From NCBI GenBank assembly GCA_910584585.1, contig CAJUBP010000012.1:36667-100666 (forward strand): 64,000 bases of DNA. The letters are read 5' to 3'. Shown piece after piece: positions 44,069 through 52,751 of the stretch. Position 1 is the first letter of the stretch. Each line of letters opens with the position of its first letter. The notes beneath the pieces were generated by a model. It was not told the DNA's origin, did no database searches, and saw only the letters and a program-made list of their open reading frames with translations. The translations under genes were made by a program, and so were the position numbers. The stretch comes from an uncultured Lachnospiraceae bacterium. GTDB taxonomy: Bacteria; Bacillota; Clostridia; Lachnospirales; Lachnospiraceae.

Positions 44069-45064
44069 TTAGAAATTATTTGTGGTGCTTTTGTGAATCA
44101 GTTCATTTGGCACAATTGTTTCGCATGGAAGGTAATGATCGAACCCATTTATGGCCAAACGCGCCATCAAGGGAATATTCTGCGCCACAGAGGTGATTGG
44201 ATAAATAGCGCATTCTGAGATCGGCGAATTATCATAACCGATAATCTCTACTTCTTCAGGAATGGACAGATTGTTTAAAATGCATTGCTGTTCAAACAGC
44301 CTGGCAATATCGTCGTTTGAACAAAAGATTCCCCATTTTTTCCCTTTATATTTTAAAAGCAGGTTTTCTACGATTTCTTTCATGGCCTGTACGGCTGAGG
44401 GCATGAAGGGTTCTGATAACTCCTGGCGTATGATTCTTTCGTAGGTTTGGCCTTCCATCAGGCATTCAAAGCCTACAATCCGCTTGAATGACGGCCACAT
44501 AGTGCTATAGCCGTTATTGATATGGGCAAACACCTCACATTTATTCTTCAGCAGAAGTTGGGCGGCCAGGTTTCCGCCGGTAAAATTATCGCTGTTGATC
44601 TGCATGAAATTCCCGCCGGAACGCTCAATGGTAATCACAGGCACAGGCAGGCTGTTGATATCTTCGGCATTTAGCAGAGGGCTTAACAGGATCAGCCCCC
44701 TGGGGTGGTACTGGCATAACGCCTGGATGGCTGCGAGCTCTTCTTTTTTTGATTTCCCAGAGGTATAAGGGATGAAATGACAGCCCTTTTCTTTGCCGGC
44801 TTCTATTAATTGGTTCAGCAGTTCGGTATAGAAACCGAATTGGAGATGGGGCAGGACAACAAGAATCAGGTTTGTTTTGCGCAGTTCCGGCGCCTGCATG
44901 GACCATCCGGGCTGAAAATTCAATTCTTTCAATTTTTGCTCAATTTTTCTGCGGGTAGCGTCGGAAAGCAGATCAGGGTTATTAAAATATCTTGATACGG
45001 TAGAAACGGAAATGTTACAGGCAGAAGCAATATCTTTTATATTAACTCTGGCATTTTTTTTCAT
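44069..45064 (-). CDS. LacI-family regulator of the fructan locus
   Basis: N-terminal HTH and hinge NIKDIASACNISVSTVSRYFNNPDLLSDATR, then a periplasmic-binding-protein-like sensor (about 60-331). Start at 45064 follows GGGAG; an in-frame ATG 15 codons upstream has no support. Divergent from the ABC importer operon with a 523-bp gap holding candidate operators, so it very likely represses that operon until its sugar is present. 331 aa. Confidence 0.92.
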   Translation of the reverse strand: MKKNARVNIKDIASACNISVSTVSRYFNNPDLLSDATRRKIEQKLKELNFQPGWSMQAPELRKTNLILVVLPHLQFGFYTELLNQLIEAGKEKGCHFIPYTSGKSKKEELAAIQALCQYHPRGLILLSPLLNAEDINSLPVPVITIERSGGNFMQINSDNFTGGNLAAQLLLKNKCEVFAHINNGYSTMWPSFKRIVGFECLMEGQTYERIIRQELSEPFMPSAVQAMKEIVENLLLKYKGKKWGIFCSNDDIARLFEQQCILNNLSIPEEVEIIGYDNSPISECAIYPITSVAQNIPLMARLAINGFDHYLPCETIVPNELIHKSTTNNF

Positions 45065-45099
45065 TGTATTCTCCCTCACATGATGTATAATTTGAAAAA

Positions 45100-45128
45100 A
45101 GTATAGCATAACTATGAAAACAAGTAAA
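45100..45128 (-). promoter_or_regulatory. Candidate promoter of the LacI-type gene
   Basis: On the - strand TTTACT (45128-45123), 17 nt, TATACT (45105-45100), about 36 nt before the start codon. Confidence 0.5.
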
Positions 45129-45322
45129 CCAAAAATGATTTAATAATTTCCTGCAATGAAATTTATCGGGAACAGTTCAGGCAAGTCTGCGCATTGTCTG
45201 AGATGATTATATGAAAATATAGTAAGTTCACCAGAACATGTCTTGGCCTCCGTGTTCGCATATTAAAAGTTCGCTGTAGTTCATTGCGAAGCGATTTTAT
45301 GATTATTTTGAAAAGTCGTTTG

Positions 45323-45387
45323 CGAAACATATTTCAGAAAAGGTTTTTCATTAAGATTAGTGAAAATATTTTATGAAAATATTTTCA
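45323..45387. promoter_or_regulatory. Cluster of TGAAA-N4-TTTCA operator-like palindromes
   Basis: CGAAACATATTTCAG (45323-45337), TGAAAATATTTTAT (45361-45374) and TGAAAATATTTTCA (45374-45387); the last two lie inside a perfect 35-bp palindrome at 45357-45391. They share a consensus with the palindrome near the importer promoter. Likely LacI-type operators; 45129-45320 shows nothing else recognisable. Confidence 0.5.
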
Positions 45388-45498
45388 CTAAAATCCATAG
45401 AACGATGAGAGTATTCGTATAAAATATACAAATAGTATTAGCTATTATGCGTCAATAACCATCAAAATTGGTAATAACGACGAAGAAAAAAATAGTTA

Positions 45499-45552
45499 TT
45501 GCATAATTCTTGATTGATGTTATAATGAAAATGTAAATGAAATATATTTCAT
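45499..45552 (+). promoter_or_regulatory. Promoter and operator of the sugar importer operon
   Basis: TTGCAT at 45499-45504, 16-nt spacer, TATAAT at 45521-45526. The perfect 16-bp palindrome ATGAAATATATTTCAT at 45537-45552 sits just after the expected start point, ideal for repression by the divergent LacI-type protein. Confidence 0.65.
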
Positions 45553-45587
45553 AAACTGAAAATTAAAATCAAACAAGGAGGAGAAAA

Positions 45588-46856
45588 ATGAAAAAGAAAA
45601 TGATCAGTATGCTGCTTGTGTCAGCGATGGCAGTATCCCTTTTTGCAGGATGCGGCACCAACAAAGAAGCGGACAATTCCCAGGGGACGGGGACACAGGA
45701 AGAAGCGCAGGAATCCCAGAAAGGGGATGAAAACAGCATTACCGTTCTGGTGGAAAGCGGTTCTCCGGCAGAAGCCCTCGCCAATGAAACAGCGGCGGAT
45801 TTTGAAAAGGAAACAGGATGCAAGGTGGTAGTGGATGCGGTTGCTTACACGGGAATGTATGATAAGCTGTCAACGGAAATCAAAGCGGGAGAAGCGGCCC
45901 ATGACGTTGGATGTTTGGATGTTGTGTGGCTTGCTGCGTTTAAGGATGCCATAGAGCCAGTCAATGGCGCGGATACCAGCGACTTTCTTCCTACCTTGGA
46001 GGAAAGCGGTACATTGGACGGGAACCTTTTGGGGTATCCCATGTGGGTGAACGCGAAAGTGCTGATTTACAGGAAAGACCTGATCCCGGAAGAAAAAGTT
46101 CCAAAGACCTGGGAGGAATACCAGGCTCTTGCCAAGGAGCTTGCCAAAGATGATATGTATGGAACCACTGTATTTGGAAGCGGAACGGACGCGGTTTGTT
46201 CCTTCCTTGATTTTGCCTGCCAGGCAGGAGCCAAAGGCCTTGTGTTTGGCGAAGACGGCAAGGTGAACATTACAGACCAGGCATATGTGGATGCTTTGAA
46301 ATTTATGGTGGAAAATGCAAATGCGGATTATACTCCGGCAGATTCCCTGTCAACGGCAGCTACAGAATCACAGGAATTATTCACAAATGGTAAAGTGGCT
46401 ATGCAGCTGAACTGGAGCCACCAGTATCCGGCGGCAGTGGAAGCGTTAGGCGCAGATAAAGTCGGTTGCGCTCCCATGATTGCAGGAAGCGCAGGAATCG
46501 GCGCTACCACAGGCCCTTGGTATGAATGCGTGATGAAAAATTCTGCAAATAAAGAGATGGCTTTAAAATATGTAGAATACATGTATGAACATAATGGGGA
46601 ATACATGGATCTGACCTTAAAGATTGCGGGAAGAAAGTCTGTATATGAAAAAGCCGGAAATGAAGCGGGAAAGGAACATACGAAGGCTGTTCTTGAGACC
46701 TTAGCCTCTGAACAGTCCCAGGCAAGGCCCATGGTAACTGCGTGGGCACAGATTGAAGAAGTATTAGTAGGGGTTGTGGAGTCCAGTCTTGGCGGAGGAG
46801 ATATCGAGGCAGCTTTGGAATCAGCAGCATCCGAGATTGAAGCAATTAGCCGGTAA
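45588..46856 (+). CDS. Sugar ABC transporter substrate-binding lipoprotein
   Basis: Family 1 extracellular solute-binding protein. Signal peptide with lipobox LFAGC (lipid-modified Cys at about residue 22), acidic Ser/Gln linker, then the two-lobe binding fold (FEKETGCKVVVDAVAY, GYPMWVNAKVLIYRKD). AAGGAGG before the start. First gene of the operon with two permeases, GH32 and GH91, so the ligand is most likely a fructose-containing oligosaccharide or difructose anhydride. 422 aa. Confidence 0.9.
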   Translation: MKKKMISMLLVSAMAVSLFAGCGTNKEADNSQGTGTQEEAQESQKGDENSITVLVESGSPAEALANETAADFEKETGCKVVVDAVAYTGMYDKLSTEIKAGEAAHDVGCLDVVWLAAFKDAIEPVNGADTSDFLPTLEESGTLDGNLLGYPMWVNAKVLIYRKDLIPEEKVPKTWEEYQALAKELAKDDMYGTTVFGSGTDAVCSFLDFACQAGAKGLVFGEDGKVNITDQAYVDALKFMVENANADYTPADSLSTAATESQELFTNGKVAMQLNWSHQYPAAVEALGADKVGCAPMIAGSAGIGATTGPWYECVMKNSANKEMALKYVEYMYEHNGEYMDLTLKIAGRKSVYEKAGNEAGKEHTKAVLETLASEQSQARPMVTAWAQIEEVLVGVVESSLGGGDIEAALESAASEIEAISR

Positions 46857-46984
46857 CTGTTGGCTGATGCAATGATTTTTAATGACTGAGGAATTAAGGA
46901 TCACTGTATGGGATAAGAGGCGGAGGGCCTTTGGGACTGGAAGGAATGGGCCGGATGCCCTCTGCTTCTTGAAGGAGAAAGAAA

Positions 46985-47869
46985 ATGAGATTGATTTCAA
47001 GAAAAACATTATTGCTGTTCTTTCTGCCAGGCGCAGTGTTTATGGGAGCTTTTTTGGTTTATCCAATTATCACGATGGTAATTGACAGTTTTTATGACAT
47101 AGGGATTACCGGCGGGAGAGAATTTGTAGGACTGGAAAATTACATACGGGCCTTTACGGCAGGCGGATTTTTGAAGCAGTTAAAAAATACACTGGTTTAT
47201 ATTGTCCTGGCGGTGGGTCTTGAGACGTTTTTTGGAGTAATGTTCGCTTTGTTTTTTGAATTGAATTACCGGGGAAGCAAAATTGTCCGTTCCCTGATGA
47301 TGGCTCCCTTAATGATTGCGCCTCTGGTTGCAGGCCTTACCTGGAAGCTGATGATGAGTTCCAGTTTCGGCATTGTCAATGAACTGCTGACAAGGGTTGG
47401 GATTTTGGCGCAAAGCAGTGATATCCTGTGGCTTGCGGATGCCAAATGGTCATTGATTGCATGCTGTATTGCCGACATATGGCTGACGACTCCATTTATG
47501 ATGCTGATGACCCTGGCAGGGCTCCAGGGGTTGGATTCCAGCATGCTGGAAGCGGCCAGGATTGACGGAGCAAATCTGTTTCAGCAGATTTTACTGATAA
47601 AATTGCCGAATATCAAACCCGTATTATTGACGGCTTTGTCTGTCAGAATTATTGATGCGGCCAGAACATTTGACATTATATGGGCCATGACGGAAGGCGG
47701 TCCCAACAGTTCCTCAGAAACCATCAGCATTATCATTTATAAAACCCTGGCAAGATATAATCAGGTTGGATACGCGAGCGCCATGGCTGTTATTTTCATT
47801 GCGGTATTAGTCCTTTTTACGCTGGTATTTATGCAGAATCTGTGGAACCCAAAGAAAAAGATGAGTTAA
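46985..47869 (+). CDS. Carbohydrate ABC permease, MalF/UgpA type
   Basis: Six-helix inner membrane permease with the EAA loop LEAARIDGANLFQQILLIKLPNIKP contacting the ATPase. 294 aa; GGAGAAAG upstream. No ATPase gene is in the operon, so a shared MsmK-type ATPase elsewhere is expected. Confidence 0.92.
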   Translation: MRLISRKTLLLFFLPGAVFMGAFLVYPIITMVIDSFYDIGITGGREFVGLENYIRAFTAGGFLKQLKNTLVYIVLAVGLETFFGVMFALFFELNYRGSKIVRSLMMAPLMIAPLVAGLTWKLMMSSSFGIVNELLTRVGILAQSSDILWLADAKWSLIACCIADIWLTTPFMMLMTLAGLQGLDSSMLEAARIDGANLFQQILLIKLPNIKPVLLTALSVRIIDAARTFDIIWAMTEGGPNSSSETISIIIYKTLARYNQVGYASAMAVIFIAVLVLFTLVFMQNLWNPKKKMS

Positions 47870-47922
47870 CGCAGGCTTGTATCAGCTGATCTACCGGAGG
47901 AAAGATTGTAAGGAGAATGAAA

Positions 47923-48753
47923 ATGAAGAAAAATATCAGTATTGGTAAAAATATCGGAATTGCCTTATCTGTGATTCTTACAGTGTTTTGGCTTTTCCCG
48001 TATATCTATGTAGTGTGCTGTTCTTTTAAGGAAGGTTCTGAAGTGGTTGCAGTTCCTCCGAAGTTTTTCCCGAAGGTTTTTTCGGTGGAAAATTTCATTG
48101 GGCTGTTTGAACGGATGGATACGGCGCAGTTTTTTGTCAACAGCCTGACGGCCGCGGTTGCAAGCACAGTCATAGCCTTGATTCTGGGTTCCCTTGCAGC
48201 ATACGCCATCCAAAGATCCGGGGCGAAATTGTCAGTTTTTCTTGTTGTATTGGTACTGTGCCTGAAAATGATACCTACATCCAGCATTGTAGTCCCCATC
48301 TATGAATTGATTTGCAATTTAGGGCTTTATGATACAAAGATTGCATTGATTATCGTGTATGCGGCCATCAATATGCCTTTTGTCATGTGGACGATGCTAA
48401 GCTTCTATGAGGGGATACCCACTACGCTGGATGAGGCGGCCTATGTGGACGGCGCCAGCAGCTTTCAGACCTTTCGAAAGATTATCCTGCCGATTTGTAC
48501 GCCGGGATTGGCCACGGCGTTTATCTTCACGCTGTTTCTGGCATGGAACGACTTTTTGGTTGCGCTGCTTCTCACCAGCACAAATGCGAAAACCTTTACA
48601 GTTGGCCTGGCGGGATTTTTATCCGCCTATAATCTTGATCTGGGACCCATGTGCGCAGGAGCCTTTGTATTTAGTTTTCCTGTCATGATAATTTCCCTTG
48701 CTGCCCAGAAATATATTGTAAGCGGCATGACGGCAGGCGCAGTGAAAGGGTAG
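47923..48753 (+). CDS. Carbohydrate ABC permease, MalG/UgpE type
   Basis: Second permease subunit, six helices and EAA loop LDEAAYVDGASSFQTFRKIILPICTPG. AAGGAG lies 8 nt before the ATG at 47923, better than the ATG two codons earlier. 276 aa. Pairs with the preceding permease to form the import channel. Confidence 0.92.
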   Translation: MKKNISIGKNIGIALSVILTVFWLFPYIYVVCCSFKEGSEVVAVPPKFFPKVFSVENFIGLFERMDTAQFFVNSLTAAVASTVIALILGSLAAYAIQRSGAKLSVFLVVLVLCLKMIPTSSIVVPIYELICNLGLYDTKIALIIVYAAINMPFVMWTMLSFYEGIPTTLDEAAYVDGASSFQTFRKIILPICTPGLATAFIFTLFLAWNDFLVALLLTSTNAKTFTVGLAGFLSAYNLDLGPMCAGAFVFSFPVMIISLAAQKYIVSGMTAGAVKG

Positions 48754-48771
48754 GCAAAAGGGTGAAAGAAA

Positions 48772-48843
48772 ATGTCGGAAGAATTAATACAGAAAAATAT
48801 TAGAAAGGCCTGGCGGGAGAGAGTGATATGTCAAAAGAATTAA
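48772..48843 (+). repeat. Duplicated GH32 5' end forming a 23-codon upstream ORF
   Basis: ATG at 48772 opens MSEELIQKNIRKAWRE, a near copy of the GH32 start MSKELMQKNIAKAQRE. It shifts frame and stops at TAA 48841-48843, overlapping the GH32 start by 16 nt. Tandem duplication debris, but it could couple translation. Confidence 0.7.
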
Positions 48844-50360
48844 TGCAGAAAAATATTGCAAAAGCACAGCGGGAAATAGACGAAAAAAAGGAAATCATAA
48901 AAAACGGAAAGATGCGCCAGCATTACCATTTCATGCCCCAGACCGGCTGGATGAATGATCCCAATGGGCTGATTTACTACAAAGGGAAATATCATTTCTT
49001 TTTCCAGTGTAATCCCTATTACGGTTTCTGGGATTATATGCACTGGGGCCATGGGGTAAGTGATGATATGCTTCATTGGGAGTATCTTCCCCTTGCGCTG
49101 GCTCCCAGTGAAAGCTATGATGACCATATCCGCGGGGGATGTTTTTCCGGAAGCGCCATTGAACATGAGGGAAAGCTGTTTTTAATGTATACAGGGACAA
49201 CCAAGGAGGCGCAGGGGTTTGTGCAGACCCAGTGCATTGCCTGCAGTGAAGACGGCATCCATTTTGAAAAATATGAAGGAAATCCGGTGCTGACTGCGCC
49301 GAAAGGCATTGCGCCGGAGCATTTCCGAGATCCGAAGGTATGGAAGCATGAAGATACCTTTTATATGGTATGCGGCGGAAGCTGCGGCCAGAAGGGACAG
49401 GCGCTTCTTTACCGTTCCAAGGATATGTTCCACTGGAGCTTTTTCAATGTGATGGCGGAAAGCCGCGGAGAATGGGGCTATATGTGGGAGTGCACGGATT
49501 TTTATCCTATGGGGGAACGGTATGTCCTGACATTTTCACCCATGGGAGCCGGGGAGCATACGGCGATGTATCTGGTGGGTGATTTTGATTATGAGACAGG
49601 CAAATTTCATTCTTGGATAAACGGAGAGATTGACTGGGGCTTCGATTACTATGCGCCCCAATCCTTTCAGGCGCCGGACGGAAGAAGAATTATGGTAGGA
49701 TGGGCCAATGAATGGGAATGGATGCCTTTGTGGAAGGATTGGGGGCCTGCCTATCAAGAAGGGTGGTGCGGGTCTTTCAATTTTCCATTGGAAGTGCGTA
49801 TGAGAGAAGACGGCACATTGCAGTTCCTTCCAATTGCAGAGCTGGAAACCTTGCGGGAAAATCCAAGAAGGGAAGATTCCTTTCTGGTGACGGAAACGGA
49901 AAAGGAATTGGCAGCGGGAGACGGCGTAAGCTTTGAGCTGAAAATGAAAATAGATTTGGAACATACAGATGCAGACAGGCTGGAGCTGGTTCTGCGCGGC
50001 GGCGAAGGAAAGAAGACGGTATGTTTGTTTGATTTCCGGAAAGCGGAAATGAGTGTGGACAGAAATGAATCAGACGGCTGGAGCAGAGGGGTTTCCAGAA
50101 GCGTCATGTATCTGAAAGGAAAAAGCGAACTGGATGTACATATCCTGTCCGATCAAAGCTCCCTTGAAATCTTTACCAATCAGTATCAAAACAATCATTC
50201 CAACAATATATTTGCGGGGAATGAACAGAATCAATTGAAAATCCGTACCTATGGCGGCACAGCGCTGATACGGGAATATGAATCCTATGGGCTGAAGGAC
50301 TGCTTTCGCCGTGGGGAAAACAGCCATGTAAATGATAAGGAGGATGAAAGAAATGGCTAG
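48828..50360 (+). CDS. Intracellular GH32 beta-fructosidase
   Basis: Retaining fructosidase cutting beta-fructosyl bonds in sucrose, inulin-type oligosaccharides or inulobiose. All three GH32 acids are seen: WMNDPNG (nucleophile Asp44), RDP (Asp168) and WECTD (acid/base Glu221). A five-blade propeller plus C-terminal beta-sandwich gives 510 aa. No signal peptide, so it acts on imported sugar. Upstream GAGAGAGTG is a modest ribosome-binding site; a duplicated copy of the gene's own start lies just before it. Overlaps GH91 by 8 nt. Confidence 0.92.
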   Translation: MSKELMQKNIAKAQREIDEKKEIIKNGKMRQHYHFMPQTGWMNDPNGLIYYKGKYHFFFQCNPYYGFWDYMHWGHGVSDDMLHWEYLPLALAPSESYDDHIRGGCFSGSAIEHEGKLFLMYTGTTKEAQGFVQTQCIACSEDGIHFEKYEGNPVLTAPKGIAPEHFRDPKVWKHEDTFYMVCGGSCGQKGQALLYRSKDMFHWSFFNVMAESRGEWGYMWECTDFYPMGERYVLTFSPMGAGEHTAMYLVGDFDYETGKFHSWINGEIDWGFDYYAPQSFQAPDGRRIMVGWANEWEWMPLWKDWGPAYQEGWCGSFNFPLEVRMREDGTLQFLPIAELETLRENPRREDSFLVTETEKELAAGDGVSFELKMKIDLEHTDADRLELVLRGGEGKKTVCLFDFRKAEMSVDRNESDGWSRGVSRSVMYLKGKSELDVHILSDQSSLEIFTNQYQNNHSNNIFAGNEQNQLKIRTYGGTALIREYESYGLKDCFRRGENSHVNDKEDERNG

Positions 50361-51747
50361 CAGAAACTATTATGATGTGACAGAATGGCCTGTGGGAGAT
50401 CCTTATCAGGATATCGGCCAGGTGATAAACAGCATCCTTGCGGATGTAAAAAGCAGGCAGACGGATTCTGATAGAGAGGAAGGCGGGAAGCCGGGAGCTG
50501 TGATTTATATTCCGCCAGGTGATTACCATCTGGCGACACAGGTGCTGATTGATATCAGTTATCTGAAAATCATGGGTTCCGGGCATGGATTTACATCCTC
50601 CAGCATTCGCTTTAACCTTCCGGAAGAAGAATGGGCAGACTGCCATGAACTGTGGCCTGGCGGAAGCCGCATTCTTGTGGATCTTCCCCCGGCGCCGAAA
50701 GATGAGGAATGGAAAGGGGCTGCGTTTTATGTATACCGCAGCGGAAATCCCCGGATTAGTTCTGTGGAATTTTCCGGGTTTTGCATAGACGGCCTGCATT
50801 TTGTGGAAGACGGTTCCGGGGAAGCAAATCCAGAAAATACATATTCCAATGGAAAAACGGGAATCTATATTGCAAGCCCTCAGGACGCGTTTCAGATTAC
50901 GGGTATGGGGATTGTGTATTTGGAGCATGGCGTTACTGTTTATCATGCAGATGCTTTGAGCATACACGACAATTTTATTGCGGAATGCGGCAGCTGTATC
51001 GAACTGCGGGGGTGGGGGCAGGCCTCCAAGGTAACGGATAATCTGATAGGGGCCGGATACAAAGGATATTCCATTTACGCCCAGAATTTTGGCGCTCTCT
51101 TAATTACGGCGAATAACATTTTTCCCCGTGGGGCCAGCAGCGTTTACTTTGAGCATGTGGCGCGTTCTGTGGTTACCGGCAACAGGTTCCATTCCTTTTA
51201 TCCCGGGATGCTGACATTCCAGGAGAATTGTTCGGAAAATATGGTTTCATCCAACCATTTTCTGAGAGATCAGGAACCATGGCCGCCCATGTACGCGCAC
51301 GACAACGGCCTGGATGATTTGTATGGGCTTTTGTATATCGAGGGCAATGATAATACCATAACGGCCAACCATATCTCCCAGGTGATGAGCAAAAAGCATA
51401 TCAGGCCTTGCAATGCGACGCCTGTCATCATCCATGTTGTTTCCGGGAAAGGAAATTATATTTCCAGCAATCACATTGTCGCCAATACAGAAGGGACGGA
51501 AGGGATGGATGGCGGGGAAAATTCCAGTGTCTCCACAGCGGCAGAAGCAGCAGACGGCAAAAAGGATTCCTGCTTTGCCAGGCAGGTGGACGCGCTGCTG
51601 GCAGTCCAAAAAATGCAGGCCCTTGATGTGGTAGCCGTGCTGGTGGAGAAAGAATCTGTCCAGAACACAGTGCTTGATTCAGGAAAGGATGGGCAGGTGA
51701 TTATGGACAGGAAAGCAAACGCCTTCCGGGCGCAGCCTGGGCGTTAA
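50353..51747 (+). CDS. GH91 family beta-helix enzyme (inulin fructotransferase / difructose-anhydride hydrolase type)
   Basis: Right-handed parallel beta-helix matching inulin fructotransferases from start to end: YYDVTEWP, DIGQVINSILADVKSRQT, AVIYIPPGDYHLATQVLIDI, YSNGKTGIYIAS, GMGIVYLEHGVTV, FYPGML, TNGLDDLYG-like DNGLDDLYGLLYIEG. The acids described as catalytic in the Bacillus DFA-III-forming enzyme (Asp and Glu 11 residues apart) correspond to Asp206 and Glu217 in DNFIAECGSCIE. ATG at 50353 lies 9 nt after AAGGAGG; 464 aa. It has no signal peptide, unlike secreted inulin lyases, so intracellular hydrolysis of difructose anhydride III is favoured over polymer attack. Family sure, direction of reaction inferred. 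Residues about 390-410 form a Gly/Ser/Ala-rich insertion. Confidence 0.85.
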   Translation: MASRNYYDVTEWPVGDPYQDIGQVINSILADVKSRQTDSDREEGGKPGAVIYIPPGDYHLATQVLIDISYLKIMGSGHGFTSSSIRFNLPEEEWADCHELWPGGSRILVDLPPAPKDEEWKGAAFYVYRSGNPRISSVEFSGFCIDGLHFVEDGSGEANPENTYSNGKTGIYIASPQDAFQITGMGIVYLEHGVTVYHADALSIHDNFIAECGSCIELRGWGQASKVTDNLIGAGYKGYSIYAQNFGALLITANNIFPRGASSVYFEHVARSVVTGNRFHSFYPGMLTFQENCSENMVSSNHFLRDQEPWPPMYAHDNGLDDLYGLLYIEGNDNTITANHISQVMSKKHIRPCNATPVIIHVVSGKGNYISSNHIVANTEGTEGMDGGENSSVSTAAEAADGKKDSCFARQVDALLAVQKMQALDVVAVLVEKESVQNTVLDSGKDGQVIMDRKANAFRAQPGR

Positions 51748-51816
51748 TATGACAGATATTGATGAAATAAAAGAGTAATATTCCAGTGCTTATTGTAATT
51801 GATATCCTTAAAGGGG

Positions 51817-51868
51817 CAATCCGTATTGAAAGTGAAAGAATTTGTTTTTTTACTTTCAATACGGATTG
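51817..51868. terminator. Long hairpin ending the fructan operon
   Basis: CAATCCGTATTGAAAGT pairs perfectly with ACTTTCAATACGGATTG over 17 bp, with an 18-nt T-rich loop and TCTCTTTC after. It may serve both the + strand operon and the small - strand ORF that converges on it. The rest of 51748-52140 shows no + strand gene. Confidence 0.75.
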
Positions 51869-51979
51869 TCTCTTTCTGTATGCCTAAGTCCTGGCACAAC
51901 CCTGTATAAATGGCCCCGGTATCCTCTAGGTGAACTTTTCGTATTTGAATTCTGTTTTTCCTGTGCCTTAAAATGCATT

Positions 51980-52114
51980 CTATTCTTTTATAATATCCAG
52001 TTCTGTAAGGTTGATCCCGAAAGAGGTTAAAATGACTTTTAACGCAATATAGCGCCGTTTCATTTTTCGATATCCTTCGGAATCCTTATCGGTGGATATC
52101 ATATAATCCTGCAT
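51980..52114 (-). CDS. Small protein or 5'-truncated gene remnant
   Basis: 44 codons from ATG (start MQDYMISTDKDSEGYRKMKR, end LTELDIIKE). The same frame reads IARRILEEFER upstream of the ATG before hitting a stop at the csoR operator, so an older, longer gene may have been cut. Composition is protein-like with two amphipathic helices. I do not recognise the family with certainty; no ribosome-binding site is clear. Confidence 0.4.
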   Translation of the reverse strand: MQDYMISTDKDSEGYRKMKRRYIALKVILTSFGINLTELDIIKE

Positions 52115-52140
52115 CCGTTCGAATTCTTCTAAAATTCTTC

Positions 52141-52169
52141 TTGCAATATACCCCTATAGGGTATATAAT
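52141..52169 (+). promoter_or_regulatory. csoR promoter with CsoR operator in the spacer
   Basis: TTGCAA at 52141-52146, 17-nt spacer, TATAAT at 52164-52169. The spacer is the near-perfect palindrome TATACCCCTATAGGGTATA (52147-52165), the G-tract/C-tract type bound by CsoR proteins. Apo-repressor binding here would block polymerase; copper would release it. Confidence 0.82.
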
Positions 52170-52192
52170 ATCTTTGGGAAGGGGGAAAGATA

Positions 52193-52501
52193 ATGGAAGA
52201 AGAAAAAGAATCCTGCAATTGTCATAGAACCAAACAACGCTCCCAAAAAGAATACAAAGATTTAATCAACCGCCTAAACCGGATTGAAGGCCAGATACGC
52301 GGCATCAAAGGAATGGTAGAAAAAGACGCCTACTGCCCGGACATACTGATTCAGGTAGCCGCAGCCAACGCAGCTTTAAACAGCTTCAATAAAGTCCTGC
52401 TGGCCAACCATATCAAGACCTGCGTCACCAATGATATCCGGGAGGGACGGGAGGAAACCGTAGATGAACTGCTGGCAACTCTCCAAAAATTAATGAAATA
52501 A
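52193..52501 (+). CDS. csoR: CsoR-type copper-sensing repressor
   Basis: 102-aa all-helical DUF156 repressor. Cu(I) ligands Cys (in DAYCPDIL), His and Cys (in NHIKTC) are all present, the C-H-C pattern of copper sensors rather than formaldehyde or nickel sensors. An extra N-terminal CNCH may bind metal too. GGAAGGGGG precedes the ATG. It lies upstream of copA, with element C1 between them. Confidence 0.92.
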   Translation: MEEEKESCNCHRTKQRSQKEYKDLINRLNRIEGQIRGIKGMVEKDAYCPDILIQVAAANAALNSFNKVLLANHIKTCVTNDIREGREETVDELLATLQKLMK

Positions 52502-52540
52502 ATATCTACCATTCTACTATGGAGTTTTCCGGCTTAACCT

Positions 52541-52751
52541 ATCTTTCGATACACAGGAAATACCGGACGGCCCTTTGGCAAAGCAAACGATGCAAGGGTG
52601 TCCTTAGTGGAGGCGAAATCCACTGCTTACGAAGACTTAGGAAGGAAGGCTTTCCTGACTTCCTTAGTCGTAGTTAGCAGTTAGTTCGCCGGAACGCTGC
52701 CCTGTTTGTGTGCCAAAGGGCCGTCCGGTATTTCCGTCCGCATCCAAAGAT
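52541..52751. repeat. Palindromic element C1 between csoR and copA
   Basis: Perfect 25-bp arms GGAAATACCGGACGGCCCTT.. (52556-52580) and mirror (52711-52735), with looser outer ends ATCTTTCGATAC/GCATCCAAAGAT. The 130-bp core contains hairpins AGTGGA/TCCACT and GACTTAGGAAG/CTTCCTTAGTC. The core matches elements C2 and C3 near the right end. It would be transcribed inside any csoR-copA message. Confidence 0.88.

Noticed and set aside
51842..52030. 62-codon + frame after GH91
   Set aside because: Starts within the terminator hairpin; hydrophobic random-looking product; the - strand reading is more protein-like.
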